From: an uncultured Lachnospira sp.
GTDB taxonomy: Bacteria > Bacillota > Clostridia > Lachnospirales > Lachnospiraceae
Assembly (NCBI GenBank): GCA_934359185.1
Contig: CAKRLE010000009.1
Coordinates: forward strand, 1-64,000
Length of the DNA: 64,000 nt
Direction of reading: 5' to 3'
Shown here: piece by piece, positions 8,698 through 16,001 of the stretch
Layout of the letters: every line of letters begins with the position of its first letter
How positions within the stretch are numbered: the stretch's first letter is position 1
Notes under the pieces: generated by a model
What the model was told of the DNA's origin: nothing
What the model saw: the letters and a program-made list of their open reading frames with translations, nothing else
The model's database searches: none
Translations under genes and position numbers: made by a program

Positions 8698-9774
8698 TTA
8701 TATAATTGTTCCACCACCATATACATAATCGCCATCATACAGAACAACTGCCTGTCCCGGTGTTATGGCACGTACTGGTTCGTCAAATGTACATTCTATT
8801 GTATCTTCTGCTATCTTTCTTACAGTACACATTGCCCCCTCATGGCTGTATCTTATCTTAGCCTTAAGATGGACTGGCTCTGTTATCTCGTCTGCTGCCA
8901 TAAGATTAACGTGGTTAGCATAAAGTTTATCAGAAAATACATCACTGTTATCACCGATGACAACCTGATTGGTCTCAGGCTTTATGGCAACAACGAATGC
9001 AGGCTTGCCAAGTGCTATACCAAGTCCCTTTCTCTGCCCTACTGTATAATGGATAACACCTTTGTGCTTTCCTATGACATTACCCTGTGTATCAATAAAA
9101 TCTCCTGGAACACTCTCGTATCCGGTCTCTCTTTCAATAAATCCTGCATAATCATTATCAGGCACAAAACATATCTCCATGCTGTCAGGCTTATGTGCTA
9201 CTGTAAGTCCAATACGCCCAGCAATATCCCTTACCTCATCCTTGGTGTAGTCACCTATCGGCATTAGTGTTCTGGACAGATGCTCCTGTGTAAGATTATA
9301 TAAAGCATATGTCTGGTCTTTCTTAGCTGTCACAGAATTACGTATTGCATATCTGCCGTTAGGAAGCTGTGTAATTCTTGCATAATGGCCAGTTGCTATA
9401 TAATCAGCCCCAATACTTAAACTTCTTGTAAGAAGAGACTCCCACTTGACATATCTGTTACATGCTATACATGGATTAGGCGTACGTCCCTCTTTATACT
9501 CTTTCACAAAGTAATCAATTACGTCTCTTTTAAATTCATTTTTAAAATTCATCACATAATATGGTATATCAAGCATTGCCGCTACTCTTCTGGCATCATC
9601 CACAGCTGATAATCCACAGCATCCACCGTGATCTTCAACTATATCACTGCTCTCATCCTGCCATATCTGCATTGTCACGCCAATCACGTCATAGCCCTGC
9701 TCCTTTAAAAGATAAGCTGCTACTGACGAATCAACACCTCCTGACATGCCGACTACAACTTTTTTCTTTGCCAT
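8698..9774 (-). CDS. mnmA: tRNA-specific 2-thiouridylase MnmA
   Basis: A 358-residue enzyme that makes 2-thiouridine at the wobble position of Lys, Glu and Gln tRNAs. Visible features are the PP-loop SGGVDSS at residues 10-16, the catalytic cysteine in NPCIACNRYVKW, the second active cysteine in SMEICFVPD, and the C-terminal beta-barrel (YTVGQRKGLGI). The length is normal for the family. CAGGAG precedes the ATG. The linkage to an Rrf2 regulator and a cysteine desulfurase suggests a sulfur-relay operon in which NifS supplies the persulfide. Confidence 0.96.
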   Translation of the reverse strand: MAKKKVVVGMSGGVDSSVAAYLLKEQGYDVIGVTMQIWQDESSDIVEDHGGCCGLSAVDDARRVAAMLDIPYYVMNFKNEFKRDVIDYFVKEYKEGRTPNPCIACNRYVKWESLLTRSLSIGADYIATGHYARITQLPNGRYAIRNSVTAKKDQTYALYNLTQEHLSRTLMPIGDYTKDEVRDIAGRIGLTVAHKPDSMEICFVPDNDYAGFIERETGYESVPGDFIDTQGNVIGKHKGVIHYTVGQRKGLGIALGKPAFVVAIKPETNQVVIGDNSDVFSDKLYANHVNLMAADEITEPVHLKAKIRYSHEGAMCTVRKIAEDTIECTFDEPVRAITPGQAVVLYDGDYVYGGGTII

Positions 9775-9800
9775 ATATTAATTCTCCTGTTAATCAAATT

Positions 9801-11069
9801 CTAATCTGCCATCGGGTTAATTGTGTCAAAGGCAATCTTTTTTATCTCTTCCCAGTGTGATGCTGAATCCTTATCATACACACCTATAACCTTACACCCT
9901 GCTGCAATTCCTGTCTCTATGCCATGAAGCACGTCTTCATAGATATAAGTATTTTCAGGTTCATATCCCATAAGCTCACAAACTTTCCTGTAGCCTGCCG
10001 GGTCTTTTTTATTAATACCAATCATATAAGAAGTAGTTATCATAGAAAAATACCCTGCAATTCCTGCCCTTTCCATGGCATCCCTTGCACATTGTTCATC
10101 AGAATTGGTAAATATGCACATCCTGCTGCCATTCTCATGCTCCCGAAGCACTAACCTTCTCATGCCAGCTTTCATTGGAATATCATATTTATAATGATTT
10201 CCCATAATCTCAAGCACTTCTTTTTTCATGTCCTCTATATCAATGTCAATCTTTAAAACATCCTGAAAATATCTGCCACATTCATTCAAATCCATAGTAT
10301 ATGTGACTTCATAGAAATCCTCTGGAAGCTCTGCTCCTTTGGACTTAGCATATTCCTCTGATAATCTTGCCCAGTAAGGCATTGAATCAAGCAATGTTCC
10401 ATCAAGGTCAAATATAATATCCTTCTTTGCGTAATCAAACAGACGCTCAGCCTTTTTTCTAAGCTTTGACGCAGCTGCACCGACATTGCTTGCAGCAAAT
10501 ATAGCCGATACAACAGCCACACCACAAACTCCTGTGTCTTTAAGATAATCCATATTGTCATAGTTAATTCCTCCTATGGCAACAACTGGAATATCAACGC
10601 TGTCAGTTACCGTAAGAAGCTGTTCTTTAGGCATATAGACAGCATCACTCTTAGTAGTCGAGCCAAATACAGCACCTGTTCCTATATAATCTGCTCCAAG
10701 GCTTTCTGCCAGACGTGCCTGCTCAACAGTCTTTGCTGTCATTCCGATTATCTTATCAGGTCCTAATATCTTTCTTGCCTCACTGTATGCCATATCAGAC
10801 TGTCCTATATGAACTCCGTCCACATCTGCTTCAAGTGCAGCATAAGCATCATCATCTATTACAAATGGCACATTATATCTGGCTGCTATCGGCTTAATTG
10901 CCTTTGCCTGAGCCACAAGCTCATCATGCGTGCAGTTCTTATCCCTTAACTGCAAAAATGTCGCACCATTCTTTAATACTTCTTCAACCTGGCTCTCAAG
11001 AGTTTTACCCTCAAGCCATCTGTTATCTGTAACTGCGTAAAGCAGCATATCTTTATATAAAACCTTCAA
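9801..11069 (-). CDS. thiE: Thiamine-phosphate synthase fused to a HAD phosphatase
   Basis: A 422-residue two-domain protein. Residues 1 to about 200 are a ThiE TIM barrel (FLQLRDKN, VDGVHIGQSD, TGAVFGSTTK, VVAIGGIN), which joins the pyrimidine and thiazole precursors into thiamine phosphate. Residues about 210-422 are a HAD hydrolase with all four motifs (FDLDGTLLDS, FTNSDEQ, the lysine of KKDPAGY, YEDVLHGI). The fusion suggests dephosphorylation of the product or removal of a damaged intermediate. The likely start is TTG at 11069 with GGAG 6-7 bases upstream; a longer reading from 11123 would begin inside the -10 box. It is first in the operon with mnmA, Rrf2 and nifS. Confidence 0.88.
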   Translation of the reverse strand: MKVLYKDMLLYAVTDNRWLEGKTLESQVEEVLKNGATFLQLRDKNCTHDELVAQAKAIKPIAARYNVPFVIDDDAYAALEADVDGVHIGQSDMAYSEARKILGPDKIIGMTAKTVEQARLAESLGADYIGTGAVFGSTTKSDAVYMPKEQLLTVTDSVDIPVVAIGGINYDNMDYLKDTGVCGVAVVSAIFAASNVGAAASKLRKKAERLFDYAKKDIIFDLDGTLLDSMPYWARLSEEYAKSKGAELPEDFYEVTYTMDLNECGRYFQDVLKIDIDIEDMKKEVLEIMGNHYKYDIPMKAGMRRLVLREHENGSRMCIFTNSDEQCARDAMERAGIAGYFSMITTSYMIGINKKDPAGYRKVCELMGYEPENTYIYEDVLHGIETGIAAGCKVIGVYDKDSASHWEEIKKIAFDTINPMAD

Positions 11070-11121
11070 TGTAATCTCCATTTCTATATTGTAACAAACT
11101 TGTATTTTTCTTATTTTTAAC

Positions 11122-11150
11122 ATTATACTATTGTATTCCTACTTTTTCAA
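11122..11150 (-). promoter_or_regulatory. Sigma-A promoter of the thiE-mnmA-rrf2-nifS operon
   Basis: TTGAAA (11145-11150) and TATAAT (11122-11127) on the minus strand are separated by 17 bases. The transcription start should fall near 11115, leaving a short leader. I see no TPP riboswitch signature in the leader. Confidence 0.78.
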
Positions 11151-11205
11151 TATGAATTAAAATTCTTTATTTTCTTATAATATTTTCATGCCAATTTATA
11201 AATAT

Positions 11206-11256
11206 AAAAAATGGATTTTCTGAATACCATATACGAATTCAGAAAATCCATTTAAC
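11206..11256 (-). terminator. Terminator after the sodium:solute symporter gene
   Basis: A 17-bp perfect stem (11209-11225 with 11237-11253) with an 11-base loop, followed on the minus strand by a run of T. It lies about 30 bp past the symporter stop codon. Confidence 0.85.
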
Positions 11257-11283
11257 TGCAGGATTCTATATTATATTTTGTTA

Positions 11284-12816
11284 TCAGCCACCAAGTGCTG
11301 TCTTTTGTGGAACCTCTGTCTCTTTTTCGTAGCAGGCAAATGAATCATCAACCAGCTTCTTATCAGGCTTAGGAGTAAATAAACTTACAACTGGCACAAT
11401 TACCATTCCTGCTATCATTGCAAATGCACCACAGTTGATTGGCGACTGAAGCCAGACTGGAAAATGCGCCCTGAAGAATATATTTGCAATCATAAGCACT
11501 GAGCTGAATATAAAGCAAGTCCAGCAAGATGCCTCAGAAACCTTTTTTGAATAGAGTGAGTACATGAATGGAGCAAGGAATGAACCAGCCAGTGCGCCCC
11601 ATGATATTCCCATAAGCTGTGCAATAAATGTAACAGAACTCTTATATTGTATAAGAGCAAGCACCGCTGATATGGCAATGAATACCACAATAAGAACTCT
11701 TATGTATAATACCTGCTTCTTTTCACTCATATTTTTTATGAAGTTATCTTTAAGAAAATCAATTGTAAGTGTTGAACTTGATGCAATTACCAGAGATGAT
11801 AATGTTGACATTGATGCAGACAATACAAGTATTACAACTAATGCTATAAGTACTGGGCTGAGTCCTGATAACATTGTTGGAATAATTGAATCATATCCGT
11901 TTGCTGCCACATCTATCTGGTCAGAAAATAATCTTCCAAATCCTCCAAGAAAATATGAACCGCCTGCAACAACTAATGCAAATATAGTTGATATGATTGT
12001 TCCTTTCTTAATAGATGCTTCATTATTGATTGCATAGAACTTCTGCACCATCTGAGGAAGTCCCCATGTTCCCAGTGATGTAAGGAGTACCACACAAAAA
12101 AGATTAAATGGATCAGGTCCGAAAAATGAAGCAAATATTCCCGGTGCAGTACTTACTGTGGAATCTGATATATTGGCAAGTCCATTGAGTGCTGCCATAA
12201 AACCGCCCTTTGAATTGATTACTGCTGCTACAACCGCTGCAATTCCAAAAAGCATAATAATCCCCTGAATAAAATCATTAATTGCTGTTGCCATATATCC
12301 ACCAGCTATAACATAGATAGCTGTAAGAATTGCCATGATTACAATACAGACACTATAATCAATATCAAATGCCATTCCAAAAAGTCTTGACAGACCATTA
12401 TACAATGAAGCGGTATATGGAATAAGGAATATGAATATAATCACTGATGCACCAATTTTTAACGCATTACTTCCAAACCTTCTGCCAAAAAACTGTGGCA
12501 TTGTAGCCGAATCAAGGTGCTGGCTCATGATTCTTGTCCTTCTTCCAAGCACAACCCATGCAAGAAGCGAACCTATTAAAGCATTACCTATACCAGCCCA
12601 TGTTGCAGCTATACCATATTTCCAGCCAAATTGTCCGGCATACCCTACAAAAACTACAGCCGAAAAATATGATGTTCCATATGCAAACGCTGTAAGCCAT
12701 GGACCTACCGAACGTCCACCAAGCACAAATCCATTAACATCAGTTGCGTGTTTGCGGCAGTACAGCCCAATGCCTATAAGTACCGCAAAGTAAATAATCA
12801 GAATAACCAGTTTCAT
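11284..12816 (-). CDS. Sodium:solute symporter family (PutP/PanF-like)
   Basis: A 510-residue membrane protein with about 13 hydrophobic segments and SSS family features (GRSVGPWLTAFAYGTSYFSA, then the GGYMATAINDFIQGIIM signature). It imports an organic solute with Na+, such as proline or pantothenate; the substrate cannot be read from sequence. The ATG at 12816 is preferred over 12885 because GGGGG lies just upstream and membrane segment 1 starts immediately. The upstream region carries overlapping palindromes at 12917-12944. It is a single-gene unit with its own terminator. Confidence 0.9.
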   Translation of the reverse strand: MKLVILIIYFAVLIGIGLYCRKHATDVNGFVLGGRSVGPWLTAFAYGTSYFSAVVFVGYAGQFGWKYGIAATWAGIGNALIGSLLAWVVLGRRTRIMSQHLDSATMPQFFGRRFGSNALKIGASVIIFIFLIPYTASLYNGLSRLFGMAFDIDYSVCIVIMAILTAIYVIAGGYMATAINDFIQGIIMLFGIAAVVAAVINSKGGFMAALNGLANISDSTVSTAPGIFASFFGPDPFNLFCVVLLTSLGTWGLPQMVQKFYAINNEASIKKGTIISTIFALVVAGGSYFLGGFGRLFSDQIDVAANGYDSIIPTMLSGLSPVLIALVVILVLSASMSTLSSLVIASSSTLTIDFLKDNFIKNMSEKKQVLYIRVLIVVFIAISAVLALIQYKSSVTFIAQLMGISWGALAGSFLAPFMYSLYSKKVSEASCWTCFIFSSVLMIANIFFRAHFPVWLQSPINCGAFAMIAGMVIVPVVSLFTPKPDKKLVDDSFACYEKETEVPQKTALGG

Positions 12817-12916
12817 ACTAACCCCCAAGGTTTTATTTTTATGCACTTTAATAAGTTTCTGCGTGATTCCTTCAGTCTGAATCATTGCACATTATTGCCG
12901 ATTCGCTTTTATGTGC

Positions 12917-12944
12917 TAAAGCGTAATGCTTTAACTTGTTAAAG
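12917..12944. promoter_or_regulatory. Overlapping inverted repeats upstream of the symporter gene
   Basis: TAAAGC-N5-GCTTTA (about 12917-12932) overlaps the perfect CTTTAAC-TT-GTTAAAG palindrome (12929-12944), about 100 bp upstream of the symporter ATG. A candidate operator. No clearly spaced promoter was found beside it. Confidence 0.45.
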
Positions 12945-12977
12945 TGTATTATGATAAAATATTACCATATAGATATA

Positions 12978-13026
12978 AAATAAGCAAGCCAGATTATACA
13001 TTTTATACAATCCAGCTTGCTTATTT
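12978..13026 (-). terminator. Hairpin terminator downstream of the signalling operon
   Basis: AAATAAGCAAGC (12978-12989) pairs with GCTTGCTTATTT (13015-13026), with further partial pairing toward the loop. T-rich sequence follows on the minus strand. It could end transcripts coming from the kinase operon and shield the symporter gene. Confidence 0.6.
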
Positions 13027-13145
13027 GGATTAATTAAGGAATTTCTTCTGAAAAAATCCGAAATCAAACTTCAAATTTAAATTTTAAAAAAATTTTGGAT
13101 TAAATAAAGATTATTTCATGGATAGACCCGAAAAATAGACATAAG

Positions 13146-13274
13146 TTGGATTTTTTACCCATTTTTTGTTAATAAAGAAAATTTGATGGTTTAGCGAAGT
13201 GTAAATTACATGATATTGGATTTTCCAGAAGAAAATCTCCCAAAAAATCCAATATCATCATCTATTCGCTGCCC
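13146..13274. repeat. Dispersed intergenic repeat, copy R2
   Basis: Second copy of the element at 6875-6980, anchored by GTTTAgCGAAGTGTAAA (13189-13205). It ends with a perfect 15-bp stem, ATGATATTGGATTTT (13210-13224) with its complement at 13244-13258, which is only partly kept in R1. It follows the 3' end of the kinase-DegV gene. No coding potential is seen. Confidence 0.6.
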
Positions 13275-13328
13275 ACTTGATTAAATTACGTCAACCACAT
13301 CAAGCAGCAGTGGTTTCTATCAGTCTGT

Positions 13329-16001
13329 CTATTTTAACATAAACAATAACCCAAAGCATCCCATTCCACAATTAGTAGAGATAGCCGGCGAGGCTTTCTG
13401 GTAGATTACATTTTCAAATGTAACCTTCTTGCACACCTCTTCCTCTATCCATTTCAACTCTTCCTTTGACAATCCGGAATGTGTTATGAATAAAGTTTTG
13501 GTATCTATCGGACGAACTGTATTAAGACAAGATTTGATGTATCTTTTTCTGACACTCTCCCTTGTTCCAGCCAATATGCTTCCTACCTTCATGCTGCTGT
13601 TTTTAAGTATAACCACAGGATGAAGCATGAGTGCCTCACACAGCGTACTTACACGTGCTGAAATACGTCCTGAATGCATGAGATATTTCGTATCATCAAC
13701 TATAAAGCTCGTTCTCGTCTTATTCTTAAGTATCTGAAGATTTTCTATAATCGAATCAGGAGCCATGCCCGATTCTGCATATGCAGCAGCCTGTAAAACG
13801 ATAAGTCCCATTCCGCTTGACAGATGACCTGAGTCAATTACATATACATTATCAAATGTCTTAGCGGCTTCCAGTGCATTCTTATAACCTTTACTTGCAT
13901 TTTTTGCCATGGAAATATGAATTACATATTGAGCCACCGTCAACTGCTCTGCAAAATACTCAACATAATCATCCACCTCAGGAGATTCAGATTCAGCAAA
14001 TTTAGTGCCATCCTTTATATACTCAAGCAGTCCGTCAGTCTCTGCCTCTATTCCATCAAGGAATTCTCCGCCATTAGTCCTGATATGGTATGGCATGACT
14101 GATATTTTATGCTTATCTGTCAACGATGAAGGCAGATCACTTACACTGTCAGTCGATATTCTTATCGCCATCTTTAACTTATGCTCGATTATAGGAGTTT
14201 CGATAGTTCCCACACTACCCTCTTCATCTGTCAAAGTCACAAGTTCATCCGGCAGATGTCTTAGAAGCTCTTTTTCTAGCTGTAATCCACTGACAGGCTT
14301 TAAAAGATATCCATCAAATCCTTCATTATTGTACATCTGCTTATTATCACCACCGGCATTGGCAGTAAGCACAACAACAGGAGTTGTAAGATTTAATCCA
14401 CCAGCCTGGGTTCTTAATGCATGAAGGCACTCTATTCCATCCATCTCCGGCATCAGATGATCCATAAATATAACATCATAATGAACATCAAGTGTCTTCT
14501 TTAAGCACTCATATCCTGATATAACTGTGTCTATGTTAACCTTTGTGTCCCTTAGAAGCTTCTTGGCAACCATAAGATTAGTCTCATTGTCATCAACTAT
14601 AAGAAGTCTTGCCTTAGGTGCTTCAAAGCTTTGCTTATAATGCTCTCTTTCCTTTATAGAATACTTATTTTCTATATTGACATTGCCAATTTTCGCCTTA
14701 TTAACAATCTTTTGAGGTATAGTTATCACAAATGTTGAACCCTTAGTGTACACACTGTTTACCGATATATCACCGCCCATTAGGTCTACAAGCTGTTTAA
14801 CTATAGATAATCCCAGTCCGGTTCCTTCTATATATCTGTTCTTCTGCTCATCTACACGCTTAAATGCACTGAACAGATATGGCATATTCTCCTTCTTGAT
14901 ACCAATTCCTGTATCTGACACTGAATATATCATACGAACATTGTCATCATTACTCTCATCCTTACTGCACTGTATACTTAAAGTTACAGAACCTTCGTTA
15001 GTGTATTTTACAGCATTGTTTAAGACATTTATAAGTATCTGTTTAATTCTTACCTCATCACCATACAGCTTTGAAGGGATAGATGGATCAACATCAATGT
15101 GGAATTTAAGATCTTTATTCTTTGCCCTTATCCATATCATGTTGACTATATCTGATAAAGTTGCCCCGACATCATATTGTGTTGGAACTATATCCATCTT
15201 ACCAGCTTCCATCTTCGACATATCGAGAATGTCATTGATAAGAGCTAAAAGCATCTTACTTGCTCCCTGAATACTCTTCGCATCAGATATAACCTCATCC
15301 GATACATCTTCTCTTAAAATCATCTCATTCAGACCTATAATAGTGTTAATAGGCGTTCTTATCTCATGACTCATGCTTGAGAAGAAACTATTCTGTGTCT
15401 TGTTAAGGTCTTCAATCTCTTTCTTCTGCTTCTGTGCAATCTCATTCTCAGAACGGTATATTGAACTCTGGAACTGGATAAGACAGCATGTGATAACAGA
15501 TACAATTACAAGCGTCATAAATGAATCTATGAATGCCATATCTGTTGTATGAGGTACTATCATAGATGGATACATATATGATATATAATAACAGCCCGCA
15601 AAAATGGCAAATCCCGAAACCAATAACACATATTTTATTATGCCATATACAACAAGACTCACATACACAACGCCGAATATCATCCACAATGGTGCACCGC
15701 CATATATTCCTCCTGATGTTATGAAATTGTATGGCAGAATCACATATATAATAATTGCACCTATTGTTGCAGCTCCGACCTGAATACATTGTGTCTTAAT
15801 CGAGAAAACTGTTATAACAAATACAATTATAAATGCAGCTATCATTGACGCAATATTAGAAACTGATTCCCCGGCTATCATTCCACCAATTATTCCGACG
15901 GCAAATCCTATAAGTCCTATTGTAACCAAAAATCTGAACAGTCTCTCCTGCATGTCTAGATTATGGTCTTTAATCGCATGTATTATTTTCTTAGGATTCA
16001 T
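13329..16001 (-). CDS. Hybrid histidine kinase with receiver and C-terminal DegV domain
   Basis: An 890-residue membrane protein. About six transmembrane helices fill residues 22-178, then a short coiled coil, then a HisKA domain with the phospho-accepting H212 in SMSHEIRTP. The HATPase follows (VLNNAVKYT; SDTGIGI; GTGLGLSIV), then a receiver domain from about residue 470 with the aspartate in FMDHLMPEMDG. From about residue 612 to the end there is a complete DegV fatty-acid-binding domain (RISTDSVSDLPSSL, VIDSGHLSSGMG, MHSGRIS). It overlaps the upstream kinase by 4 bp. No DNA-binding output is present, so DegV is either a lipid sensor or the output. Confidence 0.9.
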   Translation of the reverse strand: MNPKKIIHAIKDHNLDMQERLFRFLVTIGLIGFAVGIIGGMIAGESVSNIASMIAAFIIVFVITVFSIKTQCIQVGAATIGAIIIYVILPYNFITSGGIYGGAPLWMIFGVVYVSLVVYGIIKYVLLVSGFAIFAGCYYISYMYPSMIVPHTTDMAFIDSFMTLVIVSVITCCLIQFQSSIYRSENEIAQKQKKEIEDLNKTQNSFFSSMSHEIRTPINTIIGLNEMILREDVSDEVISDAKSIQGASKMLLALINDILDMSKMEAGKMDIVPTQYDVGATLSDIVNMIWIRAKNKDLKFHIDVDPSIPSKLYGDEVRIKQILINVLNNAVKYTNEGSVTLSIQCSKDESNDDNVRMIYSVSDTGIGIKKENMPYLFSAFKRVDEQKNRYIEGTGLGLSIVKQLVDLMGGDISVNSVYTKGSTFVITIPQKIVNKAKIGNVNIENKYSIKEREHYKQSFEAPKARLLIVDDNETNLMVAKKLLRDTKVNIDTVISGYECLKKTLDVHYDVIFMDHLMPEMDGIECLHALRTQAGGLNLTTPVVVLTANAGGDNKQMYNNEGFDGYLLKPVSGLQLEKELLRHLPDELVTLTDEEGSVGTIETPIIEHKLKMAIRISTDSVSDLPSSLTDKHKISVMPYHIRTNGGEFLDGIEAETDGLLEYIKDGTKFAESESPEVDDYVEYFAEQLTVAQYVIHISMAKNASKGYKNALEAAKTFDNVYVIDSGHLSSGMGLIVLQAAAYAESGMAPDSIIENLQILKNKTRTSFIVDDTKYLMHSGRISARVSTLCEALMLHPVVILKNSSMKVGSILAGTRESVRKRYIKSCLNTVRPIDTKTLFITHSGLSKEELKWIEEEVCKKVTFENVIYQKASPAISTNCGMGCFGLLFMLK

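Larger units (their letters stand above)
12817..13328. other. Intergenic region with operator, terminator and repeat copy R2
   Basis: About 510 bp without a credible ORF. From left to right it holds the symporter leader and palindromes (12917-12944), a hairpin terminator (12978-13026), AT-rich filler, repeat R2 (13146-13274), and a small CTTGAT/ATCAAG hairpin (about 13276-13306) just past the last kinase stop codon. Confidence 0.65.

Noticed and set aside
11070..11123. N-terminal extension of the ThiE fusion to the ATG at 11123
   Set aside because: That codon overlaps the -10 box of a well-formed promoter, so it cannot be translated from that transcript.
14746..15270. A 174-codon plus-strand ORF opposite the kinase-DegV gene
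   Set aside because: Antisense shadow of the HATPase-coding region with no recognisable domain.
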